Below, piece by piece: positions 55,385-64,000 of a stretch of DNA of 64,000 bases; position 1 is the stretch's first letter, and every line of letters starts with the position of its first letter. The stretch is from positions 153,343,042 to 153,407,041 of the forward strand of contig CAXKWD010000002.1 of NCBI GenBank assembly GCA_964059195.1. Reading direction: 5' to 3'. The stretch is from Ectobius pallidus. Its lineage: Eukaryota > Arthropoda > Insecta > Blattodea > Ectobiidae. The position numbers were made by a program, and so were the translations under genes. The notes under the pieces were generated by a model. The model searched no databases. It was given only the letters and a program-made list of their open reading frames with translations, and had not been told where the DNA came from.

Positions 55385-56397
55385 AAAGAAGAAAGAATAG
55401 CTGTTGTTTCTGCTCGTCTACCTGGTATGATGTATGAACAGATGCGAGCATATTTCGCCCGTAAATTTAGGAAACCAGGCCTGACCAGGCTGGCTATAAA
55501 GAAGAATCTGGTCAAGAAATTTTGGCGTACTGGTAGTGTTGCAGATGAAGAACATCCAGGGAGACCGTTCATATCACCAGAAGCCGTGCAAAATGTACAG
55601 GATGCGATCACTCGTAGCCCCTCTGCATCTACCAGGAGACTTAGTAGGGAGCTGGGCATTCCGCAAACCACTGTGTGGAGAACTCTCCGCTACATCCAGG
55701 TCGTACAGAAGGTTGAAACTGAGGACTATGCAACCAGAGAAGCTGCGTGTTATGATCTACTAGAAGCTATGGAAAATGACAATTTGATGGACAATGTCTT
55801 ATTTAGTGATGAAGCTACATTTCACACCTGTGGACATGTGAATAGACACAATTGCAGGATATGAGCAGAGGACCAGCCAAATGTGATGCAGGAGTGGGAA
55901 CGGGATACGCCCAAAGTAAATGTGTGATTAGGGTTAACTAGGTCAAAAGTTTACGGACCCTTCATGTTTGCAGAAACAACTGTTACTGGAAACACATACC
56001 TCGATATGTTGGAACAATTTTTGGAACCCCAATTGGTATCTGATGGGATTATAGATACTGTTGTTTATAACAGGATGGAGCACCACCCCATTTTGCCATT
56101 ACGGTTCGCGACTACCTAAATGAAGCTTTTTCCGGCAGATGGATTGGCCGCGCCGCGCCAATGATGTGGCCTTCCCGCTCACCAGACCTTACACCCTTAG
56201 ACTTTTTTACCTGGGGGTTTATAAAGCCTAGGGTGTACCAGGTGAAGATCAACAGCATTCAACAGTTAAAACAGCGGATTAGAGCTGCGGCTGCTGAGAT
56301 TACACCAGCTATGCTTGAGAGAGTTTTTCGGAGTGTAGTGGAGCGATGGTCATTGTGTCTACACTTGCAAGGTGGTCACATTGAAATGCATTGAAAT
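55376..56397 (+). pseudogene. mariner-like transposase (DD41D-type), stop and frameshift mutations
   Basis: From the ATG at 55376-55378: MLNKEERIAVVSARLPGMMY begins the first helix-turn-helix. KFWRTGSVADEEHPGRPFIS is the linker with GRP. STRRLSRELGIPQTTVWRTL is the second helix-turn-helix. DNVLFSDEATFHTCGHVNRH has the first catalytic aspartate and ends in a stop at 55862 (a tryptophan codon in relatives). The remainder reads VYGPFMFAETTVTGNTYLDM, then after a shift QDGAPPHFAITVRDYL with the second aspartate, and WPSRSPDLTPLDFF with the third, 41 residues on. It ends VERWSLCLHLQGGHIEMH. Near-complete but with two or more nonsense codons and one frameshift. The upstream frame adds M-Y-T-S from the hAT terminus. 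Confidence 0.88.
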
Positions 56398-56494
56398 TAT
56401 GTCCTACTGTGGTATATGTTTCAGTATTATTACGTATTGTGTAATAATACCTGTTTAAATAGAAAATGTATAATGATTTTTTAATCACCCTTTA

Positions 56495-57660
56495 TAAAAC
56501 TGCCTTGAGATGTCAAGTTACAGTTTTTAAGTGTGCTTGAAGTTGCTTCATCATGATAAGCAATGCTGTAGAAGAGCTCCAGCAAAGCTTACAAAGAAAA
56601 CTGCTGCACTAGGAACAACATCAGTTTAAATGTCTACTGTATTGATTTAAGCGTAGCTATAAATCTTAGGTTTAGGCCATTAAAAACCTGTGTATATTCT
56701 AGATTTCAAATTACATTATAATTGTGCTTTCTCTAAAATGTGAAAACTCTGATTTCAGGAATGACTATGTGGCCCATGTTACTTGATATGACCCGTGATG
56801 AGTGCAAACGCATTCTCCGCAGGTTGGGTAAGTATAAAATATCATGTGTTACACTTTACATTATAAATGTTGTTGATGGTTATTGGGCATCAGATATAGG
56901 TCTATAGGCAATGCAATTTCATGCTTTTGTGGGAAAAGCGTAACTACCTGAAAATTTAGGTACAAAATAAAATTATTCAACATTATCGATTTATGTACAA
57001 TTTTTTAACCTTTCATATATATAGGACAAACTGGACGAAAAATTCAAATCATTCAAGGTATTCGAGTTAGTCATATTCTACTGAGTCTATTTTTGTGAAT
57101 TCAAAAATAAATGAAACCTTAGAATGATCTTACCTTTTCACCATGGGAAATTCTTTTGAATTTTATTCATACAGTTGTCTGCATATCTGGACATCTTTAT
57201 CTGCGTGGTTAGTATTGCTGGGCAAAATGAGATTGATTATGATATTATATGCCATATTTATCTGAAGCCGCCCCTGAATTTAAGCTGCACCTGCATTTTT
57301 GGCAGTAAAGTAAAGGAAAAATAATTAAATTAACCCCAAAGTGAAAAAATAAATTGCCTCATTTTCATAATATTAAAGTAACACATTTCTTAGCTGAAAT
57401 AGGCCTGAAGTAAGGAAAAGAAAGTATCAGCTGACTTAAGTTATGAAATTCTAATTTTATTTAATATAATGAAATAAAACTGACAGAAAAGAAAACAGAA
57501 ATCAGCACTTCACACTTCATGTGACTTTCAGTGTTGAATTTCACGCGATTTTTCTGTTTTTCATAACTGCACTTTCCGTTACCATTAGTTCAAAATTATC
57601 ATTATTCACACCCCCATACGTTACAGCATTGTTTTACTTCTGAGCAGCTCATAATTCATG
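56495..57660. other. Mostly unique sequence, candidate host intron/exon region
   Basis: No transposon ends or repeats were recognised apart from the candidate exon listed separately. A second, weaker exon-like segment is 57026-57058 (ATATAG|GACAAAC to CATTCAAG|GTATTC), which would join in phase to the first. Confidence 0.4.
56759..56827 (+). CDS. Candidate internal coding exon, 69 bp
   Basis: The segment is bordered by an acceptor (TTTCAG at 56753-56758) and a consensus donor (GTAAGT from 56828). Its length is a multiple of three. In the frame open throughout it reads MTMWPMLLDMTRDECKRILR followed by RLG, with a short helical, charged second half. Other frames contain stops early (GAA TGA). 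I do not recognise the protein. If read after the 21414 exon directly it would meet a stop, so at least one further exon would be needed to link them. It may be chance, or part of a transposon gene. Confidence 0.35.
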
Positions 57661-58444
57661 TACAGTAAAAGCTCCTTATTCGCGCTTCCTTCATTCACGT
57701 TTTCACTATTCGCGGATTAAAAAAATGCGACCCAATTCCTATATTCGCGGCTAAAAATTTCTTTATTCGCGGATCTAATAATAATAAAAAGATTCCAATA
57801 GGTATCCAACCCAATATCCTTTGTAAATGCCGTCAAATGGACTAATAAGAAAAGTAAAATACAGTACTGTAGATCTTATTACAACTTTGCCTTTATTGTT
57901 AAATGATATCGCCGAGGACTTTGACATAAGCCGCCTTCGCCGCGATCGGTGTTTTTGAGAATGTAAACAAACAGAATGAAAGCAACCTTATTACTCAATG
58001 AATAAAGTATATTTTTAAATGTTGCTGTTCCGTTCTATGGTAAAAGCCGCTTTGCGTGATTTATTGTTTCATCTTTCACATTCGTTACAAAAATGGAAGT
58101 GGCGTTGTCATTATGGATCGAAGACCGCAACCAAAAAAGGGTGCCCCTGAGTGGTCCAATGGTCCGGGAGAAGGCAAAGCGTCTTTACGCTCATTTTAAA
58201 GAACCTGATGGTAGTTGTATGGTGAATGTACAGGTGGAGGATTTCAAGCATCAGAAGGTTGGTTCAAAAACTTCAATTAAATTGATTTTTTTACTGTACT
58301 GTATATATTTGTTTTTTTTTTATTTTGTCACCTAGGAACGTATCCCCTATAATCCCATATAAATTACCATTCCGTATTCACGGTTTCTGTATTCGCGGCA
58401 TATTTATGGAACATATACCCCGCGAATAAGGAGCTTTTACTGTA
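57661..58444 (+). mobile_element. 780-bp pogo/Tigger-like element, TA-flanked
   Basis: 57663 begins CAGTAAAAGCTCCTTATTCG; the right end at 58442 is its reverse complement. TA on both sides. The subterminal regions repeat TATTCGCGG several times (57688-57775 and 58390-58430). It contains a CENP-B-type DNA-binding fragment. Confidence 0.92.
58093..58335 (+). pseudogene. CENP-B/Tc5-type helix-turn-helix fragment of a pogo transposase
   Basis: The frame begins MEVALSLWIEDRNQKRVPLS and continues GPMVREKAKRLYAHFKEPDG. The series LE-ALYLWF…R…PISGP-L-EKAK is the second helix-turn-helix (Tc5/CENP-B domain) of pogo and Tigger transposases. The first helix-turn-helix and the DDE domain are absent. After VNVQVEDFKHQKV the frame runs into hydrophobic translation of AT-rich DNA. 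No intact gene. Confidence 0.78.
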
Positions 58445-58879
58445 TATTCTGTAATACCGCTACATAAATTACAAAATGCACAAAACATCACTTGCTTGCA
58501 CTTTTACGCATCTTCTACGATGCTTCGATGAAAATCAATATATTTTCGATGTTAAATCGATTAATATATAGATAATCCTGGAGATTCGAGATAATCGATA
58601 GGTAGTGGTGCTTAAAGGAGGGGAACCAGCCCCAATGGATCAACCAGCTATGTTGTGGTCATTTTTACCATTATTGCGTAAAAACACTTGTACGTGATTT
58701 TAAGCCGCAGGCATTTTTTGCTGGGCTTAATCTAGGAAAAAAAGTGCGGCTTATATCCAGATAAATATGATATATACATAGGCCTATATATAAGGAATTG
58801 ACAAGAGACTTACAGATTTAAGGTATTAAATGAGGTATTGGATAGTTGTCATTTCTCATTAATGTTAAAATTGAACATA
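58445..58879. other. Non-coding spacer
   Basis: No element recognised. A GTGCGGCTTATATCCAG phrase near 58745 and its reversed relative TTTTAAGCCGCAG (58700) may be part of a small unrecognised repeat. Confidence 0.35.
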
Positions 58880-61060
58880 GGAAAGATGCAACAGGAAGTA
58901 ACTCATCAGTGGGAACAAAAATTATAAGAACTTTTAAATGGAAAAAGGAGTCAAGGGAAATTTTTTTGGCACAATACTAATACAGAAGAGAGTGAAATAA
59001 GAGTGGGGAAATACAGGTGGTGTCAGAAAGATTAGAATCAATGTTAAGAAGAGTAGGGGTTACAATGGAAGTGAAAAATAAGGGGCATTTAAAGAGGGTG
59101 GGTTGGTTTGATGAGGAATGTAAAAGAGTAAATAAAAATATATATAATAAAACAAGTATTTAGAGAATGAAACGATGGTTGAAAACAAAATCGAATGAGG
59201 ATAGACAAACCTTTGTGCTGTGTAAATGGGGTTATAAAACAAAGCAGATATAGGAAATTGCAAAGAATCTCTGTAAGGATAAAGGGACAGTGAATTTGAT
59301 AACACCTAGAGAGTGGATAGAGTATTTTGGAAAGCTAGTAGGGCAGGAGGGAGGTGGAGTAGAGAGGCCAGCTAGGGGCGGCAGCTAGAAAGATTGACTG
59401 ACTGGATAACGAAATATCAAGTAAAGAGGTAGAATTTCAGATCAGAACTTCGAAAGGGAACAAGGCCACAGGTGTAGATGGTATGCCGGGAAAATTTTGG
59501 AAGATGTTATCTTGACCAGAGAGGAGTATGAGTATAATAACTGATTTACTTATCAAAGTGAAAGAAAAGAAAGTAATGGCAGAAAACTGGAAGACAAGTA
59601 TGATAGTTCCATTATACTATTACAAAGGAAAAGGAGATATACAAAAGCTAGAGAATTACAGTGGTATTATTTCTTATCTATATTAAGCAAAATATACACA
59701 GGTATAATGAAGAAAGACTAGATGTGAACAGAAGCAGAGGGTGAATTGTCTGAGTTTCAGGCAGGATTTAGGAAAGGAAGAAGACCAATTGACAATATAA
59801 TAATTTTGCAAATTTGTAAGTAAATATTGGTACAAAAAGATGAAGAGTATGTGAGGAATGTTGGTTCAAAACGTGGTAAGTCCACCTCCGATTGTAATGT
59901 AGTTTTTTGCGGATTCGCATTAGCTGAGGTGTTCTGCATGATACTACATACCGTTTTTGTTTCAAATTGCAACCTTTCCCTGTTAAAATTGAGCATGAAA
60001 TATGGGGTTCGATGCCCAGTCCAGAACTTGGTTCGGTGCAAATTACGTTCCACATTTTAGACGCGATCACCGATCACGTGTGAAACAGGTGGTGCGTTGA
60101 ACTTGACGTCTATTGTTGCAGGTGTCTTCTAATGAAAGCGGTATTCACCAGACGCCGAAACAGATGTCATTAGCGGTCAATAATAAAAGAAGAGAAGCAT
60201 GGATTTTCCATGATTTAACATGCTTGAAAAAACAGAAATTGTTTAAATTTGGACAATTTGGTACTTCGGCAATAGTTCACTTTGTATTAATGTTATCAGA
60301 CATGATTGTAATTCTTAAATAAAATACTAACTTTCATCTTTTTAAATGATTTTTATTATAGTGTGGGTCAAAACATGTTAAGTCCATTACTTTCGAAACT
60401 TTAACTATCAATAAAAGATGTAAATGAAAAGAATGATTTGGCACTCCCACTACATTTAACTATATATTAATTACTGATTCTGATCAGAAAAAAAATATTG
60501 CAAATTCGTGTGATAGTTTGGCCACAAACAGTTTTTCGTCATTTCTGAAAAATCATTATTTGTGGACTAAACACGTTTTGAATCGACGCTCCTCATATAT
60601 GTTCTTTGTAAATTTCGAAAAGTTGTTTGATTTAATAAATAGGGAGGTACTGGTTTACAAATTAAGAGCTAAACGTATAATATGAGTGAAGAATTTATTT
60701 TTGTGATAAATATATAGGTCTATGAGGAAATAAAAATGTGTGACATGCCAAAAAAAAAAAAAAACTATTGATCAACAATTGGGTTTACGGCAGGGATTCA
60801 AATTAAGTCCAATATTGTTCATTTTATTTATAGATGACATTTTGGAAAGAATAGAAAAATATAATCCTCATTGTCCGGTAATTGGAAAAAGACAAATCTT
60901 TGATCTCCTATACACAGATGACTTGGTAGTTGGGGCATTGACACTAATAGGGCTACAACAGGCAATTGATGAAATTAGCAAATTTTGTTCAGAATGGGGT
61001 CTAAGAAAAAATATTAAAAAATCAAAGGTAATGGTTTTCAGAAATGTTGTGAACTGAGGA
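58880..61060 (+). pseudogene. LINE endonuclease/reverse transcriptase remnant, interrupted
   Basis: Blocks in order: GWFDEECKRVNK (end of the endonuclease region), WIEYFGKLVGQEGGG, FQIRTSKGNKATGVDGMPGK (start of the reverse transcriptase), ENWKTSMIVPLYYYKGKGD, LENYSGI, LSFRQDLGK-type sequence and PIDNIIILQ. After the nested element come MFFVNFEKLFDLINREVLVY (first catalytic aspartate replaced by asparagine), QLGLRQGFKLSPILFILFID, LLYTDDLVVGAL (YADD box as YTDD) and WGLRKNIKKSKVMVFRN. It stops at 61057. An A-run at 60750-60764 and multiple stops break it. It is a non-LTR element distinct from the one at 45480-47400. Confidence 0.8.
59848..60599. mobile_element. 748-bp TA-flanked element nested in the LINE ORF
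   Basis: The left end reads TGTGAGGAATGTTGGTTC (from 59850), and the reverse complement of the right end (from 60597) reads TATGAGGAGCGTCGATTC. Both then share AAAACGTG and AGTCCAC. TA lies on both sides. No transposase was recognised; a short coding-like middle has no motif. Confidence 0.75.
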
Positions 61061-61170
61061 AGCAGGAGAAGTGGTATATGTATGAAGTACTTTTGGATTT
61101 AGGGTCATTCCATGCCAGATCATCTCCACCCCACCATCTCAGATTAGGATGAAATTTGGTACATGGTATC

Positions 61171-61712
61171 TTCAGACAGATACTTCAGAGATGGCAGAGG
61201 AAGATGGAATGCATAATACTGAAAATATCTTTGAAGGACAAAGTAAGGAATGAGGAGATCCGTCGCAGAACAGGCATGAAGGACGTCCTCAACACAGCAG
61301 AGGTACCCAAATGGAGGTGGGGAGGCCACGTCGCGAGGATGGACTAAAAGAAATGGACGTACAGGTTAACAATGTGGGACTCAAGAATCGGCTGGAGGAG
61401 CATAGGACGACAAAGAACCCGATGGGCGGAATCCTTCAATTCCAGAGCGGGAGGACAGTGGACTAGAAGAGCAAGGAACAGGCAAGAGTGGAAAGCACTT
61501 GAGAATCAGTGTTAACGACATAGTGCAAGTAACAATAGTGACAACAATGGTGACAAATTTGGTACTGTTATTAGTTATAAGAATAGCAATAGATACTCGC
61601 TAGGACTGGTTCACCTAGCGAGACTTCGCGAGCCAAGTCCCTGCAGAGCAGGAGGCCATAGCCCTTATGGGATTTTAAGGCTAAAATCAATCAATCAATC
61701 TTCAGACAAATA
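61171..61712 (+). mobile_element. RTE-type LINE 3' fragment with TSD and (ATCA)n tail
   Basis: The insertion 61183-61700 is flanked by TTCAGACAGATA and TTCAGACAAATA (11 of 12). It encodes the ORF2 tail MECIILKISLKDKVRNEEIR, WRWGGHVARMD, a stop, RRARNRQEWKALENQC, then a short 3' UTR with GGCCATAGCCCTTATGGG and ATCAATCAATCAATC. The ISLKDKVRNEEIRRRT and GHVARM blocks are hallmarks of RTE-like ORF2 C-termini. It is severely 5'-truncated. Confidence 0.9.
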
Positions 61713-61863
61713 TAAGAACCCGTATTTTTCATTTTTGGAATATTGGCTCTAGTTTGGAATTTATAGCCTTCCAAAGTTTCACTCTGTTTGGTGGAATTTT
61801 TTCAATCCGCAACCAAAGCCAAGTGGCACATCTTGCTTCAACTTGCATTTGTAATAAGAGTTA

Positions 61864-63977
61864 TTAACCCAGATAACGCTGACGTCCTTCCAAAAGGATG
61901 CAATCAGCAGTAGGTAACATGTTTATTTTTCGAAAGTTCTTCAATTACTCGCCCGAGTGCAGTGTCATATTTCGTAAGTAGAAACTGCACGATTTAATTT
62001 TTATGTTATTTTAGTCTTCATTGTTGAGAGGTTAATAGTGATTTTCAGCTGTGAAGTTACGTTTCTAACAAAATGGAATATGTTGAAGACCTTCGGATAG
62101 ATGGGTCTGTGTTCTGTGTTTCTTCTTATTCTTTTGTTGCTAATTGTTATTCATTTATTGCCTTAAATATCTTCTTTACCATAGTGATTCACCAAACAAA
62201 CATTACGAACAATATTGTAGGCCCCACAGCCCACTTTCCTAAAGCTTCCTTCCAGAAGGATGTCAGCGTAATGAGAGCCTACAAATTTGTTTGTGAAATT
62301 CTTTTGAAGAATAAAACCTGGTGTTTCATTATTGTACAAAAATATCTGTAAGTAAATATTAATGTGAAGATCACGTGAATATATCTTTCTTTGTGTCAAA
62401 CTAACAGTCCCATGAGTTTCTTTTTTTTTTTTCGATGAAGACATGGTAAATTTGCTGATGACATATAAGAATTAGTACGCCGCAAAAAGAAATCGGCTTG
62501 GAGACCGTTCTAAAGAAGAGATGAAGTGTTTCATAGCGTTATTGAGTGGTTATGTCGACCTGCCACAGAAAGATATGTATTGGGAAAAGTCACCAGATGC
62601 CCATAACATATTGATTTCCAAAACTATGGCAAGGGATCGATTCTGATTTATAATGTGGAACCTACATGCTTGTAACAATGATGAACTACCTTTAGGTGAT
62701 TGATTTGCTAAAGTACAGCCACTGATAGATAAAATAAATGAGAAATGTTTACAGTGCACATCACATATTCAAAGCCACTCCCTAGATGAGAGCATGGTAC
62801 CTTACTTTGGTAAACATAGAGCAAAACAATTCATCCATGGAAAGCCAATTAGATATGGCTATAAGTTCTGGTGTGGTGGACCCAGTTTTGGGTACCTAAG
62901 CTGGTTCGGGCCATATCAAGAAGCTGGTGCATTACCTGATAATTATGCTGAAAAAGAACTTTGATATGCTGACTTATATTGACAAGCGGAGCAATTTCCC
63001 TATAGAGTGTATTTTGACAATTTCTTTACCTCAATACCTCTACTTAGGGATTTGCATAAGAGAGGAATTGAAGCCACAGGGGCAATAACAGCCAATAGAA
63101 TTGGGAAAGAGTGCAATATGACCAACAGTGATGAAGAAAACACCACGGGGTACATATGACTTCAGGTCTGATGACACAACCAATATCCTCGTCACTAGAT
63201 GGAATGATGACAGTGTGGTGAATGTGGCTACTAACTTTGACAGAGTCTTACCAACTCGTCAGACTATTCACAAAAGCAAAAAAAGCGAATTAGTGTTGAT
63301 CAACCACAAGTCATCCACAACTATAATACACACATGGGAGGCATTGACAGAGCTGACCGAAACATTTCTTTGCACCGTGTATCAATCAGAGGCAAGAAAT
63401 GGTATTTCCTTAACGTTACGCATTGCATACATGTTGCAGAGCAAAATGTGTGGCAAAAAAGGCGGTAAATTAGACCATCTATCCTTGCTCCGAAGAATAG
63501 TCACTACTATTTTGGAATCAAACAGAAGAGTGGTTTCTTCAAGAGGACAACCAATGGGTTCATCAAAGGCTAATTCTCTGTTAGACAAATTGTAGCATTA
63601 TGTTGCCGACCTAACACCAGACAGCAATATAGGAAAGAAGAAAAAGCTCCTTTGCAGACAATGCCACAAGAAAGCTACAACTCAGTGCATGAAATGTGTT
63701 TTGTCACTTCATGTAGCATGTTTCGTTGCTTATCACACAAAGCAAATTGAATAACAACAATAAAGTACTCGAAGAAGTGTATTTAATTGTTTTCAGTGTT
63801 AGGTAAATTTCAATGTTCATTGTGCTGACGTCCTTCTAGGAGCATGGGCGTTATTTCAGAAAGTATGTAAGTTACAATAAATCACATTACTGTATGAATC
63901 TTTAGTTAAAATGAAGTGTTTTATGCAATTTAATAAAAGAAAACATGTTAAAAATAATTCCGCGCTATCTGGGTTAA
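61864..63977 (+). mobile_element. piggyBac element, 2106 bp, TTAA-flanked, decayed
   Basis: 61868 begins CCCAGATAACGC and the reverse complement from 63973 begins CCCAGATAGCGC. TTAA lies at 61864-61867 and 63974-63977, the piggyBac target. The motif GCTGACGTCCTTC occurs near both ends in the same orientation (61878 and 63821), and its relative GAAGGATGTCAGC lies inside at about 62254. The element spans a full-length but mutated transposase. Confidence 0.93.
62440..63755 (+). pseudogene. piggyBac transposase (PGBD4-like), multiple stops
   Basis: Readable blocks: RSKEEMKCFIALLSGYVDLP, HSLDESMVPYFGKHRAKQFI with the first catalytic aspartate, PIRYGYKFWCGGPSFGYLSW, VYFDNFFTSIPLLRDLHKRG with the second aspartate, and TGAITANRIGKECNM. 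After a frameshift come WNDDSVVNVATNFDRVLP (third catalytic region) and LTLRIAYMLQSKM. The C-terminal zinc-binding cluster is CRQCHKKATTQCMKC followed by LHVACFVAYH, ending at 63751. Tandem Cys pairs at the C-terminus are characteristic of piggyBac transposases. At least five stops (for example after ARDRF and AEKEL) and one frameshift inactivate it. The N-terminal ~100 residues are not recognisable. Confidence 0.85.
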
Positions 63978-64000
63978 TGTAGAATCGTGAAATTCACCAT

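Larger units (their letters stand above)
54583..56494 (+). mobile_element. mariner-type element, 1908 bp, TA-flanked, with nested hAT
   Basis: Ends: CAGGGTGATTCAAAAATCAA at 54585 and, as reverse complement from 56492, AAGGGTGATTAAAAAATCAT, both continuing ATACATTTT. TA at 54583-54584 and 56493-56494. Subtracting the 706-bp hAT and its TSD leaves about 1.2 kb, a usual mariner length. Confidence 0.92.

Overview
The window reads as AT-rich, transposon-dominated nuclear DNA of an animal, most likely an insect and plausibly a cockroach or other blattodean. The grounds are GT-AG splice sites, tRNA-derived SINEs with intact target-site duplications (TSDs), LINE, Penelope-like, hAT, Tc1/mariner, pogo and piggyBac families, long ATT and ATCC microsatellites, and many aggcctat-type words. 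The species assignment is inference. I see no bacterial operon, rRNA, functional tRNA or CRISPR. No complete host gene is visible. The only non-transposon coding candidates are a possible first coding exon (21414-21476) and a possible internal exon (56759-56827).

Layout. 1-14 kb: a broken hAT element (1834-3590), AT-rich arrays, a SINE, and a 2-kb inverted repeat (arms 5308-7262 and 12000-13974). 14-23 kb: a CpG-rich promoter-like block, intron-like tandem repeats, an SGNH-type ORF remnant bounded by inverted repeats, two copies of a Cys/His-knuckle ORF end, a 980-bp TA-flanked element, the candidate first exon and a second SINE. 23.3-26.6 kb: ATCC/TTAA low-complexity DNA that switches strand. 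26.7-33.3 kb: a ~180-bp tandem array that flips polarity once, is interrupted by a Penelope-like fragment (GIY-YIG domain) and by a LINE, which itself carries a 2.36-kb DNA transposon. 33.9-40.3 kb: two palindromic transposon remnants, the second containing a mariner whose empty site survives in the opposite arm. 41.7-54.4 kb: a ~0.52-kb inverted repeat enclosing about 10.5 kb of nested elements. 54.6-64 kb: a mariner split at its start codon by a hAT, a pogo-like element, two LINE fragments and a near full-length decayed piggyBac.

The genes do not form a pathway. They are the replication proteins of unrelated mobile elements, nearly all broken by stops, frameshifts or truncation. The LINE reverse transcriptase at 31770-33224 (484 codons open) and the GIY-YIG fragment at 27679-28313 are the best preserved. 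The two striking themes are the depth of nesting, where TSDs and restored reading frames give the order of insertion, and the number of elements present as inverted pairs, which if transcribed would give long hairpin RNAs.
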